From positions 1 to 51,770 of IMG/VR virus record IMGVR_UViG_3300020020_000041: DNA of 51,770 nt; one strand, 5' to 3'. Position numbers and translations under genes: made by a program. The stretch is from a virus. The notes below the pieces were generated by a model. The model searched no databases. It had not been told where the DNA came from and saw only the letters and a program-made list of their open reading frames with translations. Of the stretch, positions 1-8,579 are shown in pieces (position 1 is the first letter of the stretch; every line of letters starts with the position of its first letter).

Positions 1-126
1 CGCGCGGAGTATCGGATCCGGAATTCCGTCCGGAAACGCCTCGCAGGTTAGCGGCGCCGGACCAGACGGCGACCGGACCGGTATGTTGAACCGTTTGCAG
101 AACGAGCAGGACGGCAGGCGGATCGC
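1..126. repeat. Terminal direct repeat, left copy
   Basis: Bases 1-126 are identical to 51605-51730. A repeat of this length at both contig ends is the usual mark of a circular assembly (a k-mer-sized overlap), and the gene reading across the join supports that. A physical terminal repeat of the virion DNA is less likely but cannot be excluded from sequence alone. Confidence 0.95.
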
Positions 127-141
127 GTTCGCGTCAGTCAT
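1..141 (-). CDS. Small Cys-containing protein, 5' part (gene spans the circle junction)
   Basis: The ATG is at 141 and overlaps the end of the MuF-like gene by 8 bases. Reading leftward runs off the window at base 1 and continues exactly at 51604, ending with TGA at 51494-51496, for 83 residues in all. The protein starts MTDANAIRLPSCSFCKRFN, with a CxxC pair near residues 12-15 and a third Cys near residue 33, so a small metal-binding fold is possible. It lies directly behind the MuF-like gene in the same transcript. No family was recognised. The intact reading frame across the join is the best evidence that the genome is circular or circularly permuted. Confidence 0.75.
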   Translation of the reverse strand, partial: MTDANAIRLPSCSFCKRFNIPVRSPSGPAPLTCEAFPDGIPDPILRA

Positions 142-3100
142 CGATAAATTTCCTCACCGGCGGTCCTTTGTACTTTTTGTAACTCGCCAGAACGTCCGGC
201 GGAACGGTTTCGCCCATCATCAGTTTCGTATAGGTTTCGGCGACGAACTCGGCCTGATTCGTTAGCGCGTAGTGCGAGATTGTTTGCGCGCCGCGGTAAT
301 CGGTCGGACGGATCGGACGTCCGGCGAGATCCATCATATCGACGTCGCCGAGCGACCTGCTATGCAGATAGTGACCGTATTCGTGCGTCATCGCGTGGCG
401 TTCGTCTGGCGTCGACAGGAATCCGCGGTCGAATTGTTGCTTTTGGAACAGTCGCGGATTCGACCAATAGTCCGCCGTGTAGTGAATTGAGATCTGGTCG
501 ATTGACGGCGTATAGGATCCGAGCGCGCCGCCAGACGTCGCATCGCTGAATCGGATAACGGACGGAATATCGTATCCGGCGCGGCGGAGATCGTGAAACG
601 TTTTGGCGATATTTTCGAGCGCGACGCCGCCGATATCGGATCCGGACGGCGTCGCGTCGATAATCGTCATGTTCAGATTGTTTTCGATATAGTCCCGCGA
701 CGCCGATCGCGTAAACGTCCGTTCGAACGGTTTTTTGATCGTATCGCGGACCGATTTCGGCACCGCTTTGGTGAACCGTTTCGGAAACGTCATCTCCGGG
801 AATTGGTGCGCCAGACCGCGCATCGCCTGTTCTGGCGTAATCAATCCGTACCCCATCGTTTGTTCGATCGACGTCAGTTGTTGCTGGAGTTTCGGCGATA
901 GCGTCCGGTTCGCGTTGCGGTATTGCGAGATTGAGCGTTTGACGTCCGCCGGACGCGCCGAGCGGAACGTCGACCGATCGGCGACGCGCCGTCCGGTTTT
1001 GAGCGCCGCCCAATCGATATCGGCGGCGCCGAGTTTGCGGAGATATTTCGCCGGAACTAGTCCGCCGTATTGCGATTCGATTAGTTCGATCGCCTCGCCG
1101 AACGAGATTTCGCCGGTTGCGAGTTTCGGTTCGAAAAAATTGATCTGATTCCGGATTTGCGTCATCCGTTCGTCTGGTCCGCCGAAATTCGTTTTGACGA
1201 AATCGCGGAATTCCGATTCGGTCGCGTCTGGCGCGAATACGATTTCGTCGATCTCGGCGCCGCGGAGTTTCGGTCCGATCGCGTCCGGAACGTAATCCGG
1301 ATCCGAGCGGCGTTTGAGTTGCGCGGTGAGATCTGGCATCGGCGGCATTTCGGCGCGGACGTCGATCCAGACGGCGTCGATCTGGTCCTGTAGCGCGGCG
1401 CGTTCGGCGGCGTATTTTTCTTTATCGAGAACGCGTTGTTTGTCGAATAGTTTGTGCGACCGCGGTTTCGCCGTGATCGAGTTTTCCGTATGGAATTGGA
1501 GTTCGAAATACTGTCCGTTTGGCGTTTCGAATATCGAGTTGATTCCGACGTAACCGTCGCCGTCCCAGAAATTTTTCGCGCGGATCTGTTTATTGCCGGC
1601 GCGGATCAGATCGTCCGTTATTGAGAAAACCATTTCCTCATACGTTGCCGGATTGTTCGTTACCGCGGTATAGCGCAGGTTATCGAATAGGTTCTCGGAT
1701 ACTTTGTCGACGGACCAGCCTTTTTCGTTGACGTCGCCGATGATTTTCCGTCTGGTCGAAACGCGCGTTTTGAGTCGGTTTTTGAACTGTTCGAACCGGA
1801 CGTCCGCGCCGGTTAGCGTCGACGCCGATTCGAACGCCGTCGTAAGTTGCGCGGAAACCGTCGCTTCCTCGAGGATCGCTTTCGAGATCAACCGATCGGC
1901 GGCGCCGGTCGCTTCATTGGCGATCGCGCGGCGCCGGCCAGAATCGGCGACGTTTTCGAGTCGATCGTTGATATTCGCGGTGAGTCCGTCGATCGCCGGC
2001 GGATCCGCGCGGACCGCGGCCCAGACGTCATCGATCTGGCGTTCGAGATCGTTCCATTCGGCGGCGTCCGCGACGCGATCGAGTTTCCGTTGCCGTTTGT
2101 AGAGTGGGTGCGACAGGTTGTCCTTTGCGTCGAGCGTCCGCGCGGTATGGAATTGCAATTCGAACGGTTGTCCCGCCGGCGTTTCGAATACCGCGTTTAC
2201 GCCGACATATCCGTCGCCGTCCCAGAAATTTTTGACCCGTAGCGTTCGATATCCCTCGGATTGCAGCGCGTCGATCGCGTGCGTAACGCCGAACGAATAG
2301 GCATCTTCCTTGAGTTCGTACGTATAGCGGAGATTGTCGAACAGACCGTCTGCCGCCTGTTCGATCGTTCGCCCTTTGGCGTTCGCGTCGCCGGCGAGTT
2401 TCGGAACCGTTGAGTCGACGGTTTTCAGCCGGTTTTTGAGTCCGAACAGTTCGCCGTCGATCTCGCCGCCGATCGTCCGGAGTAACGCCGTGACCGCCGG
2501 TTCCGCCGCGGTCGCTTTGGCGATCAGCGATTTCGTCGCCGCCAGAATCCGCGGATCCGATTCGTCGAATTGCGGCGTGAATTTGAAAACGGACGGCGCC
2601 GCGTTGTTGAGTCCGAGTTCGTCGCGGAGTTGCGCGATAACGTTCGGAATTTGCGATCGGTCGACGTACGGCGACAGAAAACACAGACAGTGCGGGTGGT
2701 CCGGATAGCGCGGTAACGAACCCTTTGGATACACGCCGGCGACGCGGATCGCCGGATCTGTTGCGGACGCGTTGAGATTGCAGCGATCGAGTTCCGGGTG
2801 CGATCCGGATAGCGTCCATTTGATTCCGGTAACGAACCGGTTGTGCGCCGCGGCGTTCTCGACGCCCTGACCGTGGGATCTGGTTATTTCGGTCCGCGCC
2901 AGACGCCGCGCCGGATAGGATCCCGGTCCGTACGCGATCGGATATTCGGTCGCGATCGATTTCGGTTGTCCGGGAATAATCTCCCCTTTTTCGTTGCGTT
3001 TCGGTCGCAGATCCGGATAGAGATATTTTTCGACGCGGCGCGCCATATCCATTGCGGACTCGCCGACGGCGATCCCCTCACGGATCGCGCCGTCGATCTG

Positions 3101-3334
3101 GCGCCGCGTTTCGTTTCTGGCGTCCCACAATCGGTCGCTCAACCGGTAACCGTCCGCGCGGACCCAGATCCGCTGCGTATCCAGATTCGCGGCGGCGGTG
3201 AGTCTGGCGGTCGCGGCGGTATCGCCGGTATGAACGCCGTACAGCCATTGATTTTCGTCCGCGACGGTTTCGAACGGCGGAACCAGATCAATCGACGGCG
3301 CCAGAACGTCGCCGGTTTTGGTTTTATCTGCCAT
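134..3334 (-). CDS. MuF-type minor head protein with two RelA/SpoT-like domains and a zincin domain
   Basis: This 1066-residue protein follows terminase and portal. Residues ~85-225 look like Mu F/SPP1 gp7 minor head protein (RRLARTEITRSHGQ, then HPHCLCF near 213-219). Two homologous units follow, ~296-445 and ~516-665. Each has the ppGpp-synthetase pattern RxKxxxSxxxK (R302-K312; R520-K530), an FDNLRYT motif (Asp333; Asp551), KNFWDGDGYVG and FELQFHT (Glu392; Glu611). The C-terminal region has a HEYGH zinc-protease motif at 984-988 and a possible third ligand, Glu, near 1029. Ordinary MuF proteins are much shorter. Known MuF polymorphic toxins carry variable C-terminal enzymes; here I infer virion-delivered nucleotide pyrophosphokinase and protease activities. 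The start follows the preceding gene with an 11-base overlap. Confidence 0.85.
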   Translation of the reverse strand: MADKTKTGDVLAPSIDLVPPFETVADENQWLYGVHTGDTAATARLTAAANLDTQRIWVRADGYRLSDRLWDARNETRRQIDGAIREGIAVGESAMDMARRVEKYLYPDLRPKRNEKGEIIPGQPKSIATEYPIAYGPGSYPARRLARTEITRSHGQGVENAAAHNRFVTGIKWTLSGSHPELDRCNLNASATDPAIRVAGVYPKGSLPRYPDHPHCLCFLSPYVDRSQIPNVIAQLRDELGLNNAAPSVFKFTPQFDESDPRILAATKSLIAKATAAEPAVTALLRTIGGEIDGELFGLKNRLKTVDSTVPKLAGDANAKGRTIEQAADGLFDNLRYTYELKEDAYSFGVTHAIDALQSEGYRTLRVKNFWDGDGYVGVNAVFETPAGQPFELQFHTARTLDAKDNLSHPLYKRQRKLDRVADAAEWNDLERQIDDVWAAVRADPPAIDGLTANINDRLENVADSGRRRAIANEATGAADRLISKAILEEATVSAQLTTAFESASTLTGADVRFEQFKNRLKTRVSTRRKIIGDVNEKGWSVDKVSENLFDNLRYTAVTNNPATYEEMVFSITDDLIRAGNKQIRAKNFWDGDGYVGINSIFETPNGQYFELQFHTENSITAKPRSHKLFDKQRVLDKEKYAAERAALQDQIDAVWIDVRAEMPPMPDLTAQLKRRSDPDYVPDAIGPKLRGAEIDEIVFAPDATESEFRDFVKTNFGGPDERMTQIRNQINFFEPKLATGEISFGEAIELIESQYGGLVPAKYLRKLGAADIDWAALKTGRRVADRSTFRSARPADVKRSISQYRNANRTLSPKLQQQLTSIEQTMGYGLITPEQAMRGLAHQFPEMTFPKRFTKAVPKSVRDTIKKPFERTFTRSASRDYIENNLNMTIIDATPSGSDIGGVALENIAKTFHDLRRAGYDIPSVIRFSDATSGGALGSYTPSIDQISIHYTADYWSNPRLFQKQQFDRGFLSTPDERHAMTHEYGHYLHSRSLGDVDMMDLAGRPIRPTDYRGAQTISHYALTNQAEFVAETYTKLMMGETVPPDVLASYKKYKGPPVRKFIDD

Positions 3335-3719
3335 CGGTCATTGCGCCGGCGAGTTCCGGATCCGTATCGACGATCGCGGCGTATTGATCGGCGCCGGTCC
3401 GGACCGCGCGCGTAAACGCGGATTTCTTGGATTGTTCGATTGAGTCCTGCAATTGGGACGGCGCGCCGCGATAGCGCGGGTACAGATAATCGAGCGCGGC
3501 GTCGACGTCCGCCATAATCGCTTTGTATGACTCAGGTTGAACGGTTGCGCGGTTCGGATCGTCTGGCGCCGCGGGATCTGGCGTTCCGTTCGCGCGGATT
3601 GCGCCGCCGACGCGGATCGCGAAATCGCGGTACGGATCGGTTACGGCGATATCCCCGCGGATCCGTTCCGCGGTCAGGTCCGCGCGGTTCTGGCGATCGG
3701 CGGCGGATAGGTTCGCCAT
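3324..3719 (-). CDS. Hypothetical head-region protein
   Basis: A 131-residue, Ala/Asp-rich, soluble protein with no recognised family. It lies between the portal-proximal gene and the MuF-like gene. Its ATG follows TAA of the upstream gene directly, with a GAAAGGTG ribosome site, and its end overlaps the MuF-like start by 11 bases, so the three genes are translated together. A head assembly or connector role is inferred from position only. Confidence 0.7.
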   Translation of the reverse strand: MANLSAADRQNRADLTAERIRGDIAVTDPYRDFAIRVGGAIRANGTPDPAAPDDPNRATVQPESYKAIMADVDAALDYLYPRYRGAPSQLQDSIEQSKKSAFTRAVRTGADQYAAIVDTDPELAGAMTDGR

Positions 3720-4007
3720 TTAGACACCTTTCGGGAGTTCGATCGGATTTCCGTCCGAGTCGATAACGATCCGCGGATCGTTCGTTCGGTAGAAATTCCC
3801 CGCCGGCGGTCGCTCAACCGATCCGAGCGGAACCGGCGCGTCTGGCGGTTTCGTTGCCGATCGGGACTCGATCGCCGCGGACAACGCCGCGAACGGATCG
3901 CGCGCGGCGGCGGTTTCTATCGCCGTCGCGATTCTGGCGAGTTCTGTCGCGATCTGGTCGAGTACCCGGATCAATTCCGGCGAGTTAGATTGCGTCACCG
4001 CTAGCAC
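3720..4007 (-). CDS. Hypothetical protein downstream of portal
   Basis: 95 residues starting at GTG (4007), overlapping the portal stop by about 20 bases. The first half is helical (IATELARIATAIETAAARD), the second Pro-rich. The sequence around its start resembles the repeated motif seen at 10780 (CTAGCACC[CT]GTTTCCGG), so start-site regulation or shared ancestry is possible. No function is recognised. Confidence 0.65.
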   Translation of the reverse strand: MLAVTQSNSPELIRVLDQIATELARIATAIETAAARDPFAALSAAIESRSATKPPDAPVPLGSVERPPAGNFYRTNDPRIVIDSDGNPIELPKGV

Positions 4008-5463
4008 CCGTTTCCGGCCTGTCCGGACCCGATCCGACCATCAGCGCCGTCATTTCCTGCGCGCGTTTCTTTCGTTCGAGCATCATCGTCGCGATTTCTT
4101 TATCGTTGAGTAGTCCGGATTTTTTCAACAGAACCGCATCGTCGAGTTGTTGCAATTGAACGAGCGCGCCGACTTTCGCTTTGTCTGATTCCGCCTGCGC
4201 CGTCGGATCCAGACGTTCCGGCGCCGCGAATAGCGGTTTGATCATTTTGTTTTCGTCGAGCGTATCGATTCCGAACGCGTTCTGTATTTCGGTCGATCGG
4301 TGCGCCAGAGTTGCCCACGACGGACCGGTTGTTTTCGTTAGTTGAATCGTTTTGTCGACTAGCGGCTGTTCAGCGCGCATTAGCGCCAGACCAGACGGCC
4401 AGTCGCCGCCGGTAATTACGAATTCCGGCGTTCTGGTCGAACTCGCCGCCGCCTGTTTTTTGGCGATTAGAACGTCGATCAGTTTCGACATATCGCCGGC
4501 GTTGAGCGCGCCGACACGCGCGTCCGAGTTCGCGGACGTGATGATATAGCCCGGTCCGATATAGAGTGTTTCTTCATCGCCGTTCGCATCGATTTCCGGT
4601 TGATAACCGGTCACGAAATAGACTTGAAATCCGGTCGTTCTGGCGGCGGAAATAATGTCCCAGTGGATATCGTTGATCTGGTCCTGAATACCGATAATTC
4701 CGCCGTCGAGATCGGACATTCCGTAGGATCTGGCGCCAGACGCTTTTTGATTCGAGAAATGGATCATCGGAACGCCGAGCGGAGATCCGTTCCGTTTCAA
4801 CCACGGTTCGACCGGTAGTTTGTCGATTCCCTCGGCGGATCCGTCATACGGTTCCCAGACCGGACCGCGGAGAACGTATCGCTCAATCCGATCGTGGAAA
4901 TAGATGTTCCGGAGTCGCAGCGTTCGTTTGGATCTGGCGCCGACGTTCGGATCGCGGATCTCCCATTCTTTGACGCCGAACTCGGGTTCCTCATCTTCAT
5001 CGGTATAACAGACCCACGAACCGGTAACGCCGTCCCACCACGGTTCTAGGTGCGCGGTAACGCGACCGGCGGACGGTTCGCCGGCGGAATCGTGTTCGGT
5101 TACTTTCCAGCCGAGAATTGTCGCAACGTTGCCGTCCCGCGGCGCCGCGTAATGGATATCGTACTGTTTCCGATCCATCCGGTTTTTGATCCAGAGATCC
5201 TCATCGAGAAACGTTTGTACGTCCGGATCGTCGACGGCGAAACCGGTTAGTTCCGCGCGCGACGCGACGGTCGAAACGATTTTGTCGCAGATATTGTCAG
5301 CGAATCGTTCCGGGATAATCGGATAAATAATCCGCCGTTGTTCGGTTGTCAGAGTGCAGAATTGATCGCCGCGCGCGTATCGGCGGAACGTGTCCGTCTG
5401 GTTCGGATCGCGTGACGTCGCCGTTCGGAGTCGCGCGATCCGATCGTGAACAGATTCGGCCAT
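3985..5463 (-). CDS. Portal protein
   Basis: This 492-residue protein lies 2 bases after the large terminase gene, the standard place for a portal. It resembles SPP1 gp6/actinophage portals: an N-terminal charged segment, NICDKIVSTVASRAELTGF near residue 60, and GGIIGIQDQINDIHWDII in the middle, typical of the long helical clip/stem region. The portal forms the dodecameric ring at the capsid vertex through which DNA enters and leaves. The ATG at 5463 is preceded by a GGGGGTAGTA ribosome site that overlaps the terminase stop. Length matches the family. Confidence 0.92.
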   Translation of the reverse strand: MAESVHDRIARLRTATSRDPNQTDTFRRYARGDQFCTLTTEQRRIIYPIIPERFADNICDKIVSTVASRAELTGFAVDDPDVQTFLDEDLWIKNRMDRKQYDIHYAAPRDGNVATILGWKVTEHDSAGEPSAGRVTAHLEPWWDGVTGSWVCYTDEDEEPEFGVKEWEIRDPNVGARSKRTLRLRNIYFHDRIERYVLRGPVWEPYDGSAEGIDKLPVEPWLKRNGSPLGVPMIHFSNQKASGARSYGMSDLDGGIIGIQDQINDIHWDIISAARTTGFQVYFVTGYQPEIDANGDEETLYIGPGYIITSANSDARVGALNAGDMSKLIDVLIAKKQAAASSTRTPEFVITGGDWPSGLALMRAEQPLVDKTIQLTKTTGPSWATLAHRSTEIQNAFGIDTLDENKMIKPLFAAPERLDPTAQAESDKAKVGALVQLQQLDDAVLLKKSGLLNDKEIATMMLERKKRAQEMTALMVGSGPDRPETGASGDAI

Positions 5464-5465
5464 TA

Positions 5466-7091
5466 CTACCCCCGACGGCGGCGTTCTCGCCGTTGTGCAG
5501 TTCGATCGTTTGGATCATCCCACGGTCCGCGCGGTCCCGGATCGTTTTTCCGCGATACGGTCCGACCGGTTCCGGTGCCGATATCATACCCGTGTATTAG
5601 CGCCTGCGACGTCGCGTCGACTTGATCGTCATTCGCGCCGGCGGGGAAAACGCAGAGTTCGTCGACGTATTTCTCAATCCACGGCGCGATCGATGGGTGG
5701 GGGAGATAAACGTTGCCGGCGTCGAAATAAATCGTTACCGCGTCCGCGCGGGTGTATTTGTCGCCGTTTGGCTCAACCTCGATCATGCCCGGTACGCGCG
5801 ATTTGAGCGTGTTTACGATCGCCGGTCCGTTCGCTTTGTTCTCGATCAATAGCGGACGCGCGTCACGGTATTTGCCGGCGAACGATTCGACCGCGGTAAC
5901 CTGCGTCAGGAATGACGCGCGATCGCGGTATTGATCGAGTAAATAGGTTTCGGATCCGACGCGTCCCCAGACTTGCCCGACACAATACGAACCGGTTTCG
6001 GTTTCCTTTACGGACGCGTCCCACGATTGCCATTTCCGTTCGAGTCGCGGATGCATTGGTTTCTGGTCGCAAACGAATTCGCGCCCCGGTCCGAGTCGAA
6101 CGCGGACCGGCATCGGCGCCGGACGGTCCGCCGGATACCAGTAACGCATCGACGTCCGCTTGAATAGGTTTCCCTCGGACGCGACCGGTCGCGATTGAAA
6201 TTGCGCGTTCCACATGCGACTCGACATCGTTGCTTTGCGGCGTTCGAGTTCGGCGATCGTCCAGCGTTCCGGCCAGAGTGGTTCCCCCCATTCGCGTCCG
6301 AGCGGATCTGGTTTCCCCGGTTCTGGTTCCGCGATCGCTTGAAACTCGACGACGGTCCATTGATCGGAATTCGGATCGTCCGCCGCGGCGCGGAGTAATC
6401 GACCGATTAGATCGTCCTCATTCCAGCGCGTCGCGATAACGATCACGGCGCCGCCCGGTTGCAGACGCGGATACGCGGTGTCGGTATACCAGTCCCAGAC
6501 AGATTCCCGAACCGTTTCCGAATCCGCCTCGGCGATATTTTTTACGTAATCGTCGATTAGCAGGATATTGGCGCCCATTCCGGTAACGGCGCCGGTTACG
6601 CCGGCGGCGTTGTATTCGCCGCCGAAATTGGTTTCCCATTGCTCAACCGCGGCGCGTTGTCCGGAGATCGTTACGTTCGGAAACGGAAACCGCGGATCCG
6701 CAACATGGTTTCTGGCGCGGCGCGAGATCCGGTTCGCGAGTTTGGCGACGTACGAACAGCAGATAATCGCGTGCTGCGGGTGCCGTCCGAGATACCACGA
6801 TGGGAATTTGATCGACGCGAGTTCGGTTTTGCCGTGGCGCGGCGGAAACGTAACGATCAGCCGCTTGATCGCGCCAGACTCGACGGATTCGAGCGCGGCG
6901 GCGAGTGCGTAATGAACGCGCGACGGTTCGTACGTCGGCGTCATTCGTTTGGCGTAATCGATCAACGATATTTCGCCAGACTCGGCGAACGGCGCGTCGA
7001 TAAACGCGTCAATCCGATCGGCGAACCGATCCAGTAGAAATTTCTCTAACCCCTGTGGCGATTCGGGCAAGCGCGCCGCGATCGTTGACAT
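5466..7091 (-). CDS. terL: Terminase large subunit (packaging ATPase/nuclease)
   Basis: 541 residues from ATG 7091. Walker A is FPPRHGKTE (Lys near 88), Walker B is ILLIDDY (Asp near 180) and the coupling motif is VIVIATRWNEDD near 216. The C-terminal RNase H-like nuclease part shows SWDAS, LLIENKANG and NDDQVDA acidic positions. It pumps and cuts the phage DNA at the portal. A TTG 6 bases upstream is an alternative start. The start overlaps the preceding small-subunit gene by about 80 bases, which is long; an internal start would remove part of the N-terminus but not the ATPase. Confidence 0.95.
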   Translation of the reverse strand: MSTIAARLPESPQGLEKFLLDRFADRIDAFIDAPFAESGEISLIDYAKRMTPTYEPSRVHYALAAALESVESGAIKRLIVTFPPRHGKTELASIKFPSWYLGRHPQHAIICCSYVAKLANRISRRARNHVADPRFPFPNVTISGQRAAVEQWETNFGGEYNAAGVTGAVTGMGANILLIDDYVKNIAEADSETVRESVWDWYTDTAYPRLQPGGAVIVIATRWNEDDLIGRLLRAAADDPNSDQWTVVEFQAIAEPEPGKPDPLGREWGEPLWPERWTIAELERRKATMSSRMWNAQFQSRPVASEGNLFKRTSMRYWYPADRPAPMPVRVRLGPGREFVCDQKPMHPRLERKWQSWDASVKETETGSYCVGQVWGRVGSETYLLDQYRDRASFLTQVTAVESFAGKYRDARPLLIENKANGPAIVNTLKSRVPGMIEVEPNGDKYTRADAVTIYFDAGNVYLPHPSIAPWIEKYVDELCVFPAGANDDQVDATSQALIHGYDIGTGTGRTVSRKNDPGPRGPWDDPNDRTAQRRERRRRG

Positions 7092-7686
7092 TCTCAATTA
7101 CCAACTGCCATAACCGGTCGATTATGAGCATCCCTTGTTCGCTAGTGATCATCATTTGAGCGTCGACCAGCCGGCGCCGTTCCGTATCGACGATCCGGCG
7201 CCGGCGTTCGATTAGCGAAACGGCGCGATCCTGCGCCGATAGCGCGGAGTTCTCCGCGGCGACGATCGCGCGCATCGCGTCCGTTGCGTCGAGTAGTCCG
7301 GCGGCGTCCTTTTGCTGGGCGGCGAGATCTCGATCGGCGAATAGTTTTTTGAGCGTCCGCCAGTTCTCCGCGGATCCGCCAGACGCCGCCGCGGACAACG
7401 CGTCCGCGACCATCGAATCGATCAATCCGATTTCGTCTGACAGATCCAGAATCGACGCCGAGATCCGCGACCGATCGTAAACGTCGACCAGATTCGCCGG
7501 AATTACGGACGAATAGCGACCGTGTTTGTACGTCGGATGACTCGGACCGGCGGGATAGGATTTGCCGCCGTGGAGTCGACAGCGTCCGTTTGGCATTGCC
7601 CACGCTAGGCATTTGGCGCCGGTCCGTCTGGTTTTCGCGCCGCAACGTTTCGGCGACGGTCGATCGGTTGTTATCCGGTTTGTCAT
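7009..7686 (-). CDS. terS: Probable terminase small subunit (HGGK-type)
   Basis: A 225-residue protein just upstream of terL. The N-terminal part holds a Cys/His cluster, CGAKTRRTGAKCLAW then GRCRLHGGKS, the signature of the HGGK family often found at the small-terminase position in actinophages and other phages. The rest is helical and charged (RAVSLIERRRRIVDTERRR), fitting an oligomerising DNA-recognition subunit. The ATG at 7686 is preferred; an upstream start at 7773 would overlap the CmoA-like gene by about 50 bases. No strong ribosome site is visible, so coupling to the upstream gene is likely. Confidence 0.75.
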   Translation of the reverse strand: MTNRITTDRPSPKRCGAKTRRTGAKCLAWAMPNGRCRLHGGKSYPAGPSHPTYKHGRYSSVIPANLVDVYDRSRISASILDLSDEIGLIDSMVADALSAAASGGSAENWRTLKKLFADRDLAAQQKDAAGLLDATDAMRAIVAAENSALSAQDRAVSLIERRRRIVDTERRRLVDAQMMITSEQGMLIIDRLWQLVIENVNDRGALARIATGVREISTGSVRRSD

Positions 7687-7724
7687 ATAGGGCGTCCGAT
7701 CGCATACGCGGTGGTTCCGATCGG

Positions 7725-8579
7725 TTACTTGATCGCGATCCAGCCGGCGAAATTGACCCATCGCCAGAAACAATCGACCTCACGGAAACCGGCGTCGCGG
7801 AGTAGTTGTTCGTTCATTCTGGCGGAAATCGGGACTTGAACGCCCTCTAACGCGAACCGTTTCCGTTCGATTTCGTCCGTTGTATATCCGTTGTCGCGTT
7901 TGAGTCGGTGATACCGATCGACGAAAACCGTATCGAGCGCGGCGCCGTCTGGCAGGACTTTTTCGACCAGAACGAACGCGCCGCCCGGATTGAGCGAATC
8001 CCAGACGCGGCGGACGATCGGAATCCGGTAATTGATCGGAACGAACATCAGCGTTAGAACGGACAGAACGATCGACGCGTCGACGAACGGAAACCGATCG
8101 GTCCGGAGATCGGTTTTCTCGATCCGGACCAGATCGCCGGGATAGGTTGCGAACCGGAGTTTCGCGGCGGCGATCATCGGATCCGAGATTTCGAGTCCGA
8201 CGTAACGGTTGCCGGCGCCGAACCGGTTCAGAAACGGAACGAACGCCTCGCCGCGGGACGTTCCGAGATCGGCGATCGTCGAGTCTGGCGTCACGAACGG
8301 CGCCGCCAGATCGAACACGAGCGCGCGCATCTGGCGGTAATCGGGGATCGATCGATCGAGCATATCGTCGAATACGTCCGTAACCGATTGATCGAACTCC
8401 CACCGTTCGGTTGCCGGCGTATGTCCGAGCGAACTCGCCGGCGCGATCGGTTGCGCGTCTGGTTTGACGTCGCCGCGGAGTTGTTCGGCGCCAGACTCGG
8501 CGAGAACGATCCGATCCGAATCGGCGTATTCGTTCGGCGCGGTCGGTTTCCGGAAATAGTGGGAGAAATCTCTAACCAT
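7725..8579 (-). CDS. CmoA-like carboxy-SAM synthase
   Basis: A 284-residue class I SAM-fold protein resembling bacterial CmoA, which converts SAM and prephenate to carboxy-SAM (Cx-SAM). N-terminal FDQSVTDVFDDMLDRSIPDY (63-82) matches the E. coli CmoA segment [20 protein letters not shown]. Motif I is IADLGTSRGE (102-111). LNPGGAFVLVEK (196-207), RLKRDNGY and EIERKRFALEGV also align. Arg241 falls at E. coli Arg199, the residue that grips the Cx-SAM carboxylate. The C-terminal FWRWVNFAGWIAIK matches the CmoA end. The start overlaps the DNA methyltransferase stop by 8 bases. No CmoB partner is present, so a use in DNA rather than tRNA modification is inferred. An ordinary methyltransferase of the same fold is the alternative. 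Confidence 0.85.
   Translation of the reverse strand: MVRDFSHYFRKPTAPNEYADSDRIVLAESGAEQLRGDVKPDAQPIAPASSLGHTPATERWEFDQSVTDVFDDMLDRSIPDYRQMRALVFDLAAPFVTPDSTIADLGTSRGEAFVPFLNRFGAGNRYVGLEISDPMIAAAKLRFATYPGDLVRIEKTDLRTDRFPFVDASIVLSVLTLMFVPINYRIPIVRRVWDSLNPGGAFVLVEKVLPDGAALDTVFVDRYHRLKRDNGYTTDEIERKRFALEGVQVPISARMNEQLLRDAGFREVDCFWRWVNFAGWIAIK

Noticed and set aside
2028-2819. Long open frames antisense or out of frame to the large genes (for example a 263-residue Arg-rich frame).
   Set aside because: High G+C makes stop-free shadow frames; composition is Arg-rich without domains, and the overlapping frames encode recognised proteins.
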